A stretch of DNA of 64,000 nucleotides from the NCBI RefSeq assembly GCF_904846715.1, contig NZ_CAJHBU010000002.1, forward strand, positions 1 to 64,000. The letters run 5' to 3'. The notes under the pieces are model-generated. The model was given only the letters and a program-made list of their open reading frames with translations. It had not been told where the DNA came from and made no database searches. Position 1 is the first letter of the stretch, and each line of letters begins with the position of its first letter. Both the position numbers and the translations under genes were made by a program. This DNA is from Psychrobacter vallis (GTDB taxonomy: Bacteria > Pseudomonadota > Gammaproteobacteria > Pseudomonadales > Moraxellaceae). Below, piece by piece: positions 53,622-62,757 of this stretch.

Positions 53622-54371
53622 ATGAAAACACCTAAATCTAAATTGGCCAGTCTTTTTTCCTTAAATCAGCATCGCAAAAGGCTTGGCGCAGCTACCGTAG
53701 CAAAAAAGTTTGATCAGTTGGGCTGGGATGAAATGCGTGAGCAAATGATAGATGGCTCCCATATTGAATATACTTATGGCTCTGATAAAAACCTGCAAAA
53801 TCATCTTGAAAACCTAAGACGTGAGTTTGTTGGTCATTCAGAGCTTGCATATTATCATGCCACCCTGATAGTGCTTATTCGTCGAGGCTATCAAGTTGAT
53901 AAAGAGTTTAAGCTATTTGAGCAACTTTGGCATGAGCAAAAAGAGTACTTGATCCATGCATTAAATACCCGCTGGCTTATTTCTGCTTGTGATACATTTA
54001 TCGACTATAGTGATGATGATTATCTAAAAGCCCTATTAATGAATGCAGTTATTTTAGTTAATACCATTAAGTTACAAGAGAGCGAGCGTTATCTTACTGC
54101 AATAGATACTTCTAAGCCTGATGATGGACGCTATACCTCTTTACAAAATGAGAGACTGGCCTTGTTTGATGGCGTAGCAGGATTTGCTGTTGGCACTGAT
54201 GATACGCTGCGTAACATGCGCTGGCGTTTAGATAAACTAGCACAGTCTCATCCGCTAGGCGATTTAGTCATTGAAATCTTCGAACGAGTACAAAAACCTG
54301 AATCTAGTACTGTATATTCACGTTTTCGTGATTTACATACTCGTGATAAAACTGCTTGGTGGAAGGGATAG
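53622..54371 (+). CDS. Hypothetical protein of the glycan locus
   Basis: A 249 aa protein that I do not recognise. Seen: no signal peptide or membrane segment; a basic N-terminus (MKTPKSKLASLFSLNQHRKR) and an almost wholly alpha-helical body with regular leucine and aromatic spacing (SELAYYHATLIVLIRRGYQ, LIHALNTRWLISACDTFIDY), ending WWKG. The helical build resembles tetratricopeptide-like scaffolds, but no repeat is certain. ATG 53622 has a GGAG box nearby; an upstream GTG belongs to the relic. It lies 5 bp before a GT25 gene and is probably cotranscribed, so it may work with that enzyme. Confidence 0.6.
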   Translation: MKTPKSKLASLFSLNQHRKRLGAATVAKKFDQLGWDEMREQMIDGSHIEYTYGSDKNLQNHLENLRREFVGHSELAYYHATLIVLIRRGYQVDKEFKLFEQLWHEQKEYLIHALNTRWLISACDTFIDYSDDDYLKALLMNAVILVNTIKLQESERYLTAIDTSKPDDGRYTSLQNERLALFDGVAGFAVGTDDTLRNMRWRLDKLAQSHPLGDLVIEIFERVQKPESSTVYSRFRDLHTRDKTAWWKG

Positions 54372-54376
54372 AGATA

Positions 54377-55228
54377 ATGTCGTATCAGTCAAAAATAACT
54401 GCCTTGGTCATTAACTTAGATAGTGCCAAACAACGTTGGGATTTTCAGAGTAAGCAGCTAGATAAACTTGCAATCCTCTATCAACGCTGGGAAGCTATTT
54501 CTGTAGATAGCTTGACAGAAGACGAGTACGAAAAATGGGCAAATGACTGGCAGCGTAAACTTAGGCGCACAGAGGTGGCCTGTTTTTTGAGCCATTATCT
54601 AGCATGGCAGCATGTGGCTAATCGCGGGCAATCGTTTTTAATTCTTGAGGATGACGCCCTATTATCTCAAGACTTGCCAACGACTCTTTTTGAGATAAGT
54701 GGCAATCAAGATATTACGTATGATCATATAACTTTTGAGACTCGTGGACGTAAGAAGTTAATTAGCAAACAAGGTATTCATATCAATAGAGATGTCGCCT
54801 TACATGAGTTATTCTTGGATAAAACAGGGGCTGCAGCGTATTTACTAACACCTAAAGGCGCCAAAACTTTATTGGATTCTGTAGAAAAATTTGGCGCAGG
54901 ACTAGCAGATGCCCTACTTTGTCATACCAAAGACTTAAAGAGTGCTCAAACAGTGCCTGCGCTTGCCCTACAAATGGATATGGCTCAGCACTATGGCATG
55001 CCAGAATTACAACTCAGTACTATTGCGAGCAGTAATATCTCAACACCAGCCAATAGTAAGCCACCAGCTAAAGATTTAATTGATAAGTTCAAATACAAGT
55101 CACGACGTATCAGTGCTCAATTAGATATGGGATTCATCCAAGCTAAATATTCTAGCCAATCAAAATATTTAGAAATCTCACCCAAACAAAGTGATTTTGT
55201 ATATTTAAACGCCTTATTAAAATCTTAA
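54377..55228 (+). CDS. Family 25 glycosyltransferase, copy 1
   Basis: A 283 aa transferase of the LPS-biosynthesis GT25 family. Seen: ALVINLDSAKQRWDFQ near the N-terminus, the R.TEVACFLSHYLAWQHV motif, LILEDDALLSQDL (EDD nucleotide-sugar/metal site) and KTGAAAYLLTPKGAKTLLDSV. GT25 members such as LgtB/Lex1 add galactose or glucose to lipooligosaccharide. The tail beyond residue 220 is polar and unlike the other copy. ATG 54377 lies 5 bp after the stop of the preceding unknown gene; an earlier GTG overlapping that gene is less likely. It is a paralogue of the minus-strand gene at 56357-57190. Confidence 0.88.
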   Translation: MSYQSKITALVINLDSAKQRWDFQSKQLDKLAILYQRWEAISVDSLTEDEYEKWANDWQRKLRRTEVACFLSHYLAWQHVANRGQSFLILEDDALLSQDLPTTLFEISGNQDITYDHITFETRGRKKLISKQGIHINRDVALHELFLDKTGAAAYLLTPKGAKTLLDSVEKFGAGLADALLCHTKDLKSAQTVPALALQMDMAQHYGMPELQLSTIASSNISTPANSKPPAKDLIDKFKYKSRRISAQLDMGFIQAKYSSQSKYLEISPKQSDFVYLNALLKS

Positions 55229-55254
55229 GCCCCGTTAGCTATGAGACTATTTAC

Positions 55255-56349
55255 TCAAACCATGTTCAGATATTGCATAGCAACTGACTTAGGTAGAAGA
55301 CTTACATCAAAGTCACTGCTAAAACTATGTGGGTTTTGCATCAAATCATCTAATTTATCTGCCAAGCCTTGGATATCTCCAACAGCAACCAAGTGATGCT
55401 TTGGTAGTAATTCTCTAGGGCCTGAATCACAATCGGTGCTTATAACTGGAACTCCAAGCGCTAATGATTCTGCAATCACTAGTCCAAAACCTTCATATAT
55501 TGAAGATAACACCATACCTTTTGAATGAGCAATTAAAGGGTAAGGATTTGGAGTAAAACCTACAAATATAACTTTATCTTGTAATCTTAGCTCTTTACAT
55601 AACTCTTTACATTGCGATTGTAGCTCTCCTTGCCCTACTAAAAGTAAAGGCAAACTCTTTTTTGATTTGGCATAGGCGTTAATCAAGGCAATATGATTTT
55701 TCTGTGCTTTAAACTTACCTACATGCACGATATATCCTTTTTTCAATATAGGATATTTTTTTTCAATATTTTGCAGCTCCTCAGTTTTCTGAGACTGAAC
55801 TATAATTCCCTCTTGGTCAATAGGATTATGAATAGCAGTTAACATCTTAGCACTAGGGACAATAGTGAGAAAATCTTCCTTGGCCCCCTTACTTACAGCA
55901 ACTACATTTTGAGACTGATACACTTCTCGTAATGCATGATCATTTAGATGGGTGTGAACTTGTTTTTCTTTAGATAATGTATTATGAATCACAAATACTT
56001 TATTAGGAAGCTGGCTATGTGTAAGTGTCTGATCAACTTGCCATAAATTGGATAAAGTTAATACAGGCTTATCAGTAATATGTTGGCGCACATAGCTATC
56101 AAATACTTTGGCAAAAAGGCGGTGCCGTATACCTTTTGGTAACCAGCGATAAGATTGATAAGACAAGAAATGTATCGGAATATCAGGCTTTTCATAATCA
56201 ATTTGCGATTTAAAACAAACGATATGTGGTTCATATCCTAGTATTTTAAACCCTTCAGCTAACGTTATAACAAATCTTTCTGCACCTCCACCTTGTAGGC
56301 TGAAAATAGTAAGGATGACTGTTTTGTTTTGTTTTATATTATTAATCAT
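55255..56349 (-). CDS. Family 4 glycosyltransferase, copy 2
   Basis: A 364 aa GT-B transferase, paralogous to the one at 50528-51658. Seen: IFSLQGGGAERFVITLAEG at the N-terminus, FVIHNTLSKEKQVH, IVHVGKFKAQKNHIALINAY, LLLVGQGELQSQCKEL, IFVGFTPNPYPLIAHSKGMVLSSIYEGFGLVIAESLALG with the E(X7)E motif and PVISTDCDSGPRELLP. It is more AT-rich than the first copy, like the other genes from here to about 59 kb. It follows the GT25 and GT2 genes on the minus strand with short gaps, forming an operon 58100 to 55255. The donor sugar is unknown. Confidence 0.9.
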   Translation of the reverse strand: MINNIKQNKTVILTIFSLQGGGAERFVITLAEGFKILGYEPHIVCFKSQIDYEKPDIPIHFLSYQSYRWLPKGIRHRLFAKVFDSYVRQHITDKPVLTLSNLWQVDQTLTHSQLPNKVFVIHNTLSKEKQVHTHLNDHALREVYQSQNVVAVSKGAKEDFLTIVPSAKMLTAIHNPIDQEGIIVQSQKTEELQNIEKKYPILKKGYIVHVGKFKAQKNHIALINAYAKSKKSLPLLLVGQGELQSQCKELCKELRLQDKVIFVGFTPNPYPLIAHSKGMVLSSIYEGFGLVIAESLALGVPVISTDCDSGPRELLPKHHLVAVGDIQGLADKLDDLMQNPHSFSSDFDVSLLPKSVAMQYLNMV

Positions 56350-56356
56350 TATTTAA

Positions 56357-57190
56357 TTACCCATACATTTTTTTGATATCTTTAATTCTATGTCGCCGCG
56401 CTCGCTTTAAGAACAGTCTATGAACATGCTGCGTAATGTTCAGCTCGCATTTTTCCTCTCTTCCAAAAATATCACTATCAACCTGTTTTTGAGTAATGAG
56501 TGAGGTAGAAATAAAACCCTGTCTAAGCTCACCAGTTGCATATCTCCATACATAATCAATAGGATAAAACAAGTTCTCACTGGCATGCAAAAATTCAACT
56601 GCTGCTTTTTTTGAGACTATGTAACCACTACCCAGTGCAGGTGCAGGATCGCATTCACATATCATTAAATTATCAGCTATTGGTTTCAATTTATAAATAC
56701 GCCAGTTATTACGCCATTCTAGTTTTTTCCATAATTTTAAAAGCTTTGGATCAATAGGGCGCTTATTCACATCTTGGCTCAGTAGCTCTTTAGCTACCTC
56801 TTCGTCATAAGAATAAGGGTTGTTTGAAGATAAATTTATAAAATCAAAATCTTGGTAGTTTTGATAATTACTGATCATCTCAACAACTTGTTTATCAATA
56901 ATTACATCATCTTCCATTACTAAACAGTAATCAATATTATGATCTACTATATATTGCCAAACTCTTCTATGAGATGAGGCACAACCAATCTCTCCGTCTG
57001 TAACTGGACGCTTCATTAAACAGGTAAATTTATAGGCATCTACAAATAACCTTTCTTTCATACTAAGATGCTTGCCGACTGAAGCCGAAAATCGCTTTGC
57101 AGATAAGTTTAAAGCAGTTAATTGTTCTTGCATACTAAGCAGACGATCTTTTCTACTATCTAAATTTATATAAAAAATATCTATCATCAT
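56357..57190 (-). CDS. Family 25 glycosyltransferase, copy 2
   Basis: A 277 aa GT25 transferase. Seen: IDIFYINLDSRKDRLLSMQEQL at the N-terminus, GEIGCASSHRRVWQYIVDHN, LVMEDDVIIDKQVV (EDD) and GSGYIVSKKAAVEFLHASENLFYPIDYVW, all in the order typical of LPS galactosyl- or glucosyltransferases. The C-terminal segment is strongly basic (FLKRARRHRIKDIKKMYG), which may hold it to the membrane surface. It lies between the GT2 gene (22 bp upstream) and the GT4 gene (7 bp downstream). A start at the second Met is equally possible. Confidence 0.9.
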   Translation of the reverse strand: MMIDIFYINLDSRKDRLLSMQEQLTALNLSAKRFSASVGKHLSMKERLFVDAYKFTCLMKRPVTDGEIGCASSHRRVWQYIVDHNIDYCLVMEDDVIIDKQVVEMISNYQNYQDFDFINLSSNNPYSYDEEVAKELLSQDVNKRPIDPKLLKLWKKLEWRNNWRIYKLKPIADNLMICECDPAPALGSGYIVSKKAAVEFLHASENLFYPIDYVWRYATGELRQGFISTSLITQKQVDSDIFGREEKCELNITQHVHRLFLKRARRHRIKDIKKMYG

Positions 57191-57212
57191 CCACCCTCAA
57201 ATAGATTTTTAG

Positions 57213-58100
57213 TTATTTATCAAAATAAAGCCATTTAGCTGAATCTTTAAGTATCTTATGAGTAATATCATGCATTACCTGAGCCTTAAGCACTCTAGTT
57301 CTATACTTATATGAAAACTTCCCTAAAACTGCATACCTTTTTATACGTTTGATGCTTTTTCTATCAAGATCTTTAATCAATCCATTAAAGAAGTGCTCCT
57401 CTTTATGCTTGTGCATAAACAATAACATTGATTTGAAATGTCGATAATAGTAATCGTAATCTTGACTTGGTTCACTAGCTCCACCTTTATGGTAAAAGCT
57501 GAGCTTATGATTTTTTAGTAGAGGATACCCTTCATTTTTAATGCGATAACATAAATCTTCATCTTCACAATACATAAAATAGTCTTTATCAAAACCACCT
57601 AAGTTTTTAAATACATCATACTTAATAAATAATAGAGAGCCTTGAAACCAACAAATCTGGTTATCATATCCTAAGTTATCAAAAAATTCATAAGTATATC
57701 TATCATTCTTATACTCCCCATCGTCATTAAAAGCGCTACTGGTAGCAACACCATAATCTGGGTTAGATGTTAAATAATCAAGCATTTCATCTAAGTAGTG
57801 AGTATTATTCAATAAAACATCCGGATTAATGATTAGCAAGTGCTCTGCACAGGAAGCTTTTGCTGCTTCATTCATAGCTCTTCCAAATCCGATATTACTT
57901 ATCATTTGTAATACTTTGATATTAAGTTCTTGATCTAAACTATTTTTCTCAATTATTTGGGTTAATACATTGTTTTGAACGTTATTACTAATAATAATTT
58001 CAAAGTTTTTTTTAATCATTGTCTGCTTAACTATACTAATCAATAGGCTACGAATATAACTTTCTGTATTATAATTAACTATTAAAATCGATATTTTCAT
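57213..58100 (-). CDS. Family 2 glycosyltransferase, probable rhamnosyltransferase
   Basis: A 295 aa GT-A transferase. Seen: ISILIVNYNTESYIRSLLIS at the N-terminus, NIGFGRAMNEAAK, LLIINPDVLL (the N-x-D variant of the DxD motif), WFQGSLLFIKYDVFKNLGGFDKDYFMYCEDEDLCYRIK with the ED..L..R catalytic base region, and FYHKGGASEPSQDY. These features are shared with WbbL-type rhamnosyltransferases. The complete rmlBDAC operon starts about 0.9 kb away and makes dTDP-L-rhamnose, the matching donor. It leads the minus-strand operon of three transferases. Rhamnose specificity is inference. Confidence 0.88.
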   Translation of the reverse strand: MKISILIVNYNTESYIRSLLISIVKQTMIKKNFEIIISNNVQNNVLTQIIEKNSLDQELNIKVLQMISNIGFGRAMNEAAKASCAEHLLIINPDVLLNNTHYLDEMLDYLTSNPDYGVATSSAFNDDGEYKNDRYTYEFFDNLGYDNQICWFQGSLLFIKYDVFKNLGGFDKDYFMYCEDEDLCYRIKNEGYPLLKNHKLSFYHKGGASEPSQDYDYYYRHFKSMLLFMHKHKEEHFFNGLIKDLDRKSIKRIKRYAVLGKFSYKYRTRVLKAQVMHDITHKILKDSAKWLYFDK

Positions 58101-58168
58101 TATTTAGGCATTGTCCTCTATAGTTTTTTATTAAGTCGTAATTACTTATATCATATAAAGGTGCTTAC

Positions 58169-58268
58169 TGTAGCTGATTCACTTTGAAAAATACATTGCT
58201 GCGATGCCTTCTGCGCATTTCCTGTCACGCAGGCAGCAACAAGCCCAAAGAAATTATTTCAATATGGC
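58169..58268 (+). repeat. Dispersed repeat, copy D
   Basis: Shares TGTAGCTGATTCACTTTGAA and the following AAATACATTGCTG with copy C at 24157, then a diverged segment ending CAGCAACAAGCCCAAAGAAA that resembles the repeats at 31097 and 62622. It lies in the 893-bp gap between the minus-strand transferases and rmlB and is non-coding here. Confidence 0.55.
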
Positions 58269-58470
58269 GTCATGGAAAAATTAATATAGTTTATATGTCA
58301 GACTTCTTGCGAAAGTACCATTTCATTGGATCTGGTTAACGTAGTGATAAAGGTCAGCAATGACTTATGCAAGAGATCTTGGTATCTACCCTATACTTAA
58401 ATTCTCAGTATATGGTAACATCTCCCGAAAATTTAGAGCTGATTTTTTACAGTCATTATGAGTTTCTTTT

Positions 58471-58940
58471 ATGAAAATAGAGCTATACCAAACTTGGCAG
58501 GATCAATACTCTTATCCAGAAGATAGAATCGACCTACTAACCTTTGACTATAGGCAAAACTCTGATTTTTACAAACGTGAGAATGCTCACTTGATCCGCT
58601 TACATAATGAAGTCATTCAAAAGTCTGAACTTTAAAACTGTTCTGGACTTCTATCTCCAAAATTTTTTGATAAAAGTAAAATATCTACTAAACAGGTTAG
58701 ACATTATATTATAAACAATCCTAGTTACGATACTTACTTTTTAATCCATTTATAACGTTAAATCATATATATAATCACGACTCACCTATCTCTAATCGTA
58801 ATAAAAAATCCCATAAGAAAGAGCTCCATATATATTTTTATTATTTGGAAAAACAGATAGTTAATTTAGAGAAAATTGAATATGGTGTTAACCTTATTCA
58901 AGATACTTTAAATCCCCAGTTACTTAAAATTTATAGATAA
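58471..58940 (+). pseudogene. Broken small polysaccharide-locus gene
   Basis: Begins MKIELYQTWQDQYSYPEDRI and runs 54 codons to a TAA at 58633. The same frame continues with NCSGLLSPKFFDKSKISTKQ until a stop at 58753. One base shift near 58738-58742 (a T5 run) restores a frame reading NPFITLNHIYNHDSP, which stays open to 58940. The pattern (LYQTW near the start, GLLSPKFF.K..I..KQ, Y.FNPF) recalls a family of capsule-locus proteins, but function is unknown. One nonsense codon and one frameshift, with no longer open frame, mark it as decayed. Confidence 0.7.
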
Positions 58941-59032
58941 ATTAGTAGAGTTTATATATAAAAATTAAAATAAGTCGGCTAGAAACTGAATTAATGAAAA
59001 TTAATCATACTATTCGTATACTAAGGAAAATT

Positions 59033-60097
59033 ATGAATATATTAATCACAGGCGGCGCAGGCTTTATTGGCTCAGCTGTTATCCGCCATATTATAGCTAA
59101 TACCACAGATATCGTTTTAAACATAGATAAGCTCACTTATGCGGGCAATCTAGAGTCTTTGGCGAGTTTATCAAATAGCCCGCGCTATCGGTTTTCCCAA
59201 ACAGATATTTGCGATCAACAAGCCATCGAAGCACACTTTGCTGATTTTCAGCCCGATATCGTGATGCACTTAGCTGCAGAATCTCATGTTGACCGATCTA
59301 TCACGGGCTCAGCTGCCTTTATGCAGACCAATATTATAGGCACCTATACCCTATTAGAAGTGGCTAGACATTACTATGAAACCCTAATTGGCGATAAAAA
59401 AAGCCGCTTTCGTTTTCATCATATTTCTACTGATGAAGTCTATGGTGACTTAGAAAATAATGACGATTTATTTACTGAGGCCACCTCTTACGCGCCGAGC
59501 TCCCCCTACTCAGCCAGCAAAGCCAGCTCAGACCATCTCGTACGTGCATGGAATCGAACTTATGGCTTACCAGTTGTAATTACCAACTGCTCTAACAACT
59601 ACGGCCCCTATCATTTTCCAGAAAAATTGATACCTTTAGTAATCTTAAATGCTTTAGACGGCAAACCTTTACCTGTATACGGCAACGGGCAACAGATTCG
59701 AGACTGGCTATATGTTGAAGACCATGCCCGTGCCTTATATCTGGTCGCTACCGAAGCAAAAATAGGAGAAACCTACAATATCGGAGGGCACAATGAGCAT
59801 ACCAATATTGAAGTCGTTCAAACTATTTGTACATTGCTAGAAGAACTGGCTCCAAACAAGCCACATGGCATCATACGTTATGCTGACCTGATTACTTATG
59901 TAAAAGATCGTCCGGGGCATGACTTGCGCTATGCTATTGATGCCAGTAAAATTCAACAATCATTGGGATGGACACCACAAGAAACCTTTACCTCTGGTTT
60001 GCGAAAAACCGTAGAATGGTATCTAAAAAACACCACTTGGGTTCAAAACGTAAAAAGTGGTGAATATCAAAACTGGGTCACCCAACACTATCAATAA
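59033..60097 (+). CDS. rmlB: dTDP-glucose 4,6-dehydratase
   Basis: Second step of dTDP-L-rhamnose synthesis, an extended SDR using NAD. Seen: 354 aa from ATG 59033 (AAGGAAAATT ribosome binding site; 13 codons upstream are rejected); [54 protein letters not shown] with the catalytic Asp-Glu pair, [15 protein letters not shown] (Tyr-Lys), [17 protein letters not shown] and the C-terminal [15 protein letters not shown]. It opens the rmlBDAC operon and is the family length. Confidence 0.97.
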   Translation: MNILITGGAGFIGSAVIRHIIANTTDIVLNIDKLTYAGNLESLASLSNSPRYRFSQTDICDQQAIEAHFADFQPDIVMHLAAESHVDRSITGSAAFMQTNIIGTYTLLEVARHYYETLIGDKKSRFRFHHISTDEVYGDLENNDDLFTEATSYAPSSPYSASKASSDHLVRAWNRTYGLPVVITNCSNNYGPYHFPEKLIPLVILNALDGKPLPVYGNGQQIRDWLYVEDHARALYLVATEAKIGETYNIGGHNEHTNIEVVQTICTLLEELAPNKPHGIIRYADLITYVKDRPGHDLRYAIDASKIQQSLGWTPQETFTSGLRKTVEWYLKNTTWVQNVKSGEYQNWVTQHYQ

Positions 60098-60117
60098 CCA
60101 AAGCTTGCAAATTCACC

Positions 60118-61023
60118 ATGAATATTATTTTATTAGGTAAAAACGGACAAGTTGGCTGGGAATTACAGCGAGCTTTGCAGCCATTAGGACATGTTATTTC
60201 TTTGGATCGCCAAGCAAATAATGGTGGATTATGCGGAGACATCAGCGACTTTATAGCGATAGAACAGCTTTACAATACCATACGGCCTGATGTAGTCATC
60301 AACGCAGCCGCTTATACTGCTGTAGATAATGCTGAAAGTGATTATGTACAGGCTGATTTAATCAATCATTTGGCGGTGAAGCATTTAGCTGATATGTCTA
60401 AACGGTATAATAGCTTATTGATTAACTACTCTAGTGATTATGTATTTGATGGTACTCTAAATACGCCTTGGTCAGAAGAAGATCATAGAGCTCCTATAAA
60501 CAACTATGGCAAGACTAAGCATGATGGAGAAATTGCTTTGGAGCAAAGTGGTGCAAGATTTATTAACTTTCGTACCAGTTGGGTATATGGTACTCATGGC
60601 AATAACTTTATTAAAACCATGCTAAAGCTTGCTCAAAGTAAAGAAGAGCTCAATATTATCGCTGATCAAATCGGGGCACCAACTGGGGCAGCTTTGATTG
60701 CTGATATTACTGCACAAGCCCTACGTCACTATTTAATAAATGAGCATGCTAGTGGTTTTTACGGACACTATAACTTAGCTGCAAAAGGTGAGTGTTCATG
60801 GTTTGATTATGCTCAATTTATATTTTCAATCGCACAGCAAGAGATGGGCACAAAATTACTGATAAAGCAGATAAACCCTATTCCGACATCAATATACCCG
60901 ACTCCTGCAAAACGCCCGCTTAACTCACGTTTGAATACCCAAAAAATACAAAATAAATTTCAATTACATTTGCCACATTGGCAACAAGGTGTTGCTCACG
61001 TATTAGGAGAGTTATTATTATGA
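60118..61023 (+). CDS. rmlD: dTDP-4-dehydrorhamnose reductase
   Basis: Last step of dTDP-L-rhamnose synthesis, reducing the 4-keto sugar with NAD(P)H. Seen: 301 aa; [18 protein letters not shown] at the N-terminus, [38 protein letters not shown] with the Tyr-Lys pair, [18 protein letters not shown] and the DQIGAPTGA substrate loop, then [15 protein letters not shown]. Its TGA stop overlaps the rmlA start as ATGA, so translation is coupled. Spacing to rmlB is 20 bp. Confidence 0.96.
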   Translation: MNIILLGKNGQVGWELQRALQPLGHVISLDRQANNGGLCGDISDFIAIEQLYNTIRPDVVINAAAYTAVDNAESDYVQADLINHLAVKHLADMSKRYNSLLINYSSDYVFDGTLNTPWSEEDHRAPINNYGKTKHDGEIALEQSGARFINFRTSWVYGTHGNNFIKTMLKLAQSKEELNIIADQIGAPTGAALIADITAQALRHYLINEHASGFYGHYNLAAKGECSWFDYAQFIFSIAQQEMGTKLLIKQINPIPTSIYPTPAKRPLNSRLNTQKIQNKFQLHLPHWQQGVAHVLGELLL

Positions 61024-61910
61024 TTCAAACAAACCGTAAAGGTATTGTTCTTGCTGGAGGCTCCGGTTCACGCTTGCATCCTATTACCTTAGGCACATCC
61101 AAACAACTGTTACCAATTTACGATAAGCCGATGATTTATTACCCTTTATCGGTGCTGATGCTGGCTGGTATTCGAGATATTTTAATCATATCTACTCCTG
61201 AAGACTTACCAAATTTCAAAAAGCTATTGGGTAATGGTGATGAGCTAGGAATAACTTTATCCTATCAAGTTCAACCTTCACCTGACGGTTTGGCTCAAGC
61301 ATTTATCTTGGGTGAAGAGTTTATTGGTGATGACAATGTTTGCTTGGTATTGGGAGATAATATTTTCTACGGGCAAAGCTTTAGCCAACAGTTACGCCGA
61401 GCGACTGAACAAGCAACGGGCGCAACGGTTTTTGGTTACTATGTAAGTGATCCTGAACGTTTTGGCGTAGTAGAATTTGATCAAAACGGTAAAGCATTAA
61501 GTATAGAAGAAAAACCAGATCATCCAAAGTCAAATTACGCAGTCACTGGCTTGTACTTTTATGACAATCAAGTCATAGAAATCGCGAGAAATGTGCAGCC
61601 TTCGCACAGAGGTGAATTAGAAATTACTGACATCAATAATGCTTATCTAGCACAAGAGCAATTAAATGTGGAACTTTTAGGGCGTGGGTTTGCTTGGCTA
61701 GATACCGGAACACATGATTCTCTACTAGATGCAGGACAATTTGTTCAAACTATTGAGCATCGTCAGGGCCTTAAAGTAGCCTGTCTTGAGGAAATTTCCT
61801 ATCACAACGGTTGGATTAATGGCGCTCAATTGCTAGAACGCGCCAATTTTTTCAAAAAAACAGGATATGGACAATATTTACTAAAACTATATCAAGAGCG
61901 TTCACAATAA
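61020..61910 (+). CDS. rmlA: Glucose-1-phosphate thymidylyltransferase
   Basis: First step of dTDP-L-rhamnose synthesis: dTTP + glucose 1-phosphate to dTDP-glucose. Seen: 296 aa from ATG 61020; [17 protein letters not shown] with the nucleotidyl-binding G.G.R.....K motif completed by [56 protein letters not shown] and the [20 protein letters not shown] segment. The frame upstream of the ATG, reaching 60978, is excluded because it overlaps rmlD. The protein is the RmlA size and feedback-regulated in known relatives. Confidence 0.97.
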   Translation: MIQTNRKGIVLAGGSGSRLHPITLGTSKQLLPIYDKPMIYYPLSVLMLAGIRDILIISTPEDLPNFKKLLGNGDELGITLSYQVQPSPDGLAQAFILGEEFIGDDNVCLVLGDNIFYGQSFSQQLRRATEQATGATVFGYYVSDPERFGVVEFDQNGKALSIEEKPDHPKSNYAVTGLYFYDNQVIEIARNVQPSHRGELEITDINNAYLAQEQLNVELLGRGFAWLDTGTHDSLLDAGQFVQTIEHRQGLKVACLEEISYHNGWINGAQLLERANFFKKTGYGQYLLKLYQERSQ

Positions 61911-61937
61911 ACTCATGACAATATCGACATATTCATT

Positions 61938-62510
61938 ATGAAAATCATTGATACCAAAATACCCGAGCTTTTAATCCTTGAACCTCGTGTTTTTGAAGAC
62001 GAGCGCGGATGGTTTATGGAAAGCTTTAACCAAAAAACATTTGCAACTGCTCTAAGCGAACGCGGGTTCAATCTGCCAAATTTCGTACAAGACAATCACT
62101 CCAACTCACAAAAAGGCGTATTGCGAGGCTTACATTACCAACTTAACCCATTTTCTCAAGCGAAGCTGGTTCGCGTGGTACAAGGGCGAGCTTGGGATGT
62201 GGCTGTAGATATACGTCAACACTCACCTACTTTTGGTCAATGGGTAGGCTTAGAGCTGACAGCCACTAATCACCGTCAACTATGGATACCTGCCGGTTTC
62301 GCACATGGCTTTGTAGCGCTAGAAGACGATACACAATTTTTGTATAAAACCACTCATCATTACCATAAAGAAAGTGAGCGGACGATCTTATGGAATGATG
62401 ATAGCTTAAAAATTAACTGGCCGATTGAGGGTCTAGAACTTGAGCTAACTGAGAAAGACAATGAAGGCTTAAGCTTTGAAAAAGCTAGAATAATGGGTGA
62501 TATATTTTAA
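61938..62510 (+). CDS. rmlC: dTDP-4-dehydrorhamnose 3,5-epimerase
   Basis: Third step of dTDP-L-rhamnose synthesis, a cupin-fold epimerase. Seen: 190 aa; LLILEPRVFEDERGWFMESFN with the family EP.vf.D.RG.F.E.. start, FVQDNHSNSQKGVLRGLHYQ carrying the catalytic His, AKLVRVVQGRAWDVAVDIR with Lys and the Asp of the His-Asp dyad, and IPAGFAHGFVALEDDTQFLYKTTHHY. It closes the rmlBDAC operon; a 21-bp tandem repeat tract begins 13 bp after the stop. Confidence 0.96.
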   Translation: MKIIDTKIPELLILEPRVFEDERGWFMESFNQKTFATALSERGFNLPNFVQDNHSNSQKGVLRGLHYQLNPFSQAKLVRVVQGRAWDVAVDIRQHSPTFGQWVGLELTATNHRQLWIPAGFAHGFVALEDDTQFLYKTTHHYHKESERTILWNDDSLKINWPIEGLELELTEKDNEGLSFEKARIMGDIF

Positions 62511-62522
62511 CCGCAATTAACA

Positions 62523-62585
62523 TTTGTTTTGGCTATTCTCTATTTTGTTTTGGCTATTCTCTATTTTGTTTTGGCTATTCTCTAT
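62523..62585 (+). repeat. Three 21-bp tandem repeats after rmlC
   Basis: TTTGTTTTGGCTATTCTCTAT occurs three times exactly head to tail. A weak minus-strand frame reads them as IENSQNK heptads, but that frame has no other gene-like features, so the tract is treated as non-coding. Confidence 0.9.
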
Positions 62586-62621
62586 ATAGTCAAAACAATG
62601 TAAAAGGTACACATCAGGGCT

Positions 62622-62686
62622 GCGATAATTTTTCGCAGACTCTATCAGTAACGGCACAGCAAACAAGAATAAGTTGTGCATGTGAC
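62622..62686 (+). repeat. Dispersed repeat, copy E
   Basis: Contains AATTTTTCGCAGACTCTATC and CGGCACAGCAAACAAGAATA, matching the first half of the repeat at 31097. In the shared frame it reads NFSQTLSVTAQQTRI, to compare with NFLQPLSAKAQQAKRI in copy A. It lies in the 247-bp gap between rmlC and the convergent transferase gene. Confidence 0.6.
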
Positions 62687-62757
62687 AAATCATATATAGA
62701 ACCATAAAATACATAAATGTGCTAACTGACGACATATCCTAGTTCGTTTTAAACCTT

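Noticed and set aside
62517..62735. A minus-strand frame with IENSQNK repeats
   Set aside because: The repeats come only from the 21-bp tandem tract; the rest overlaps dispersed repeat E and shows no gene-like features.
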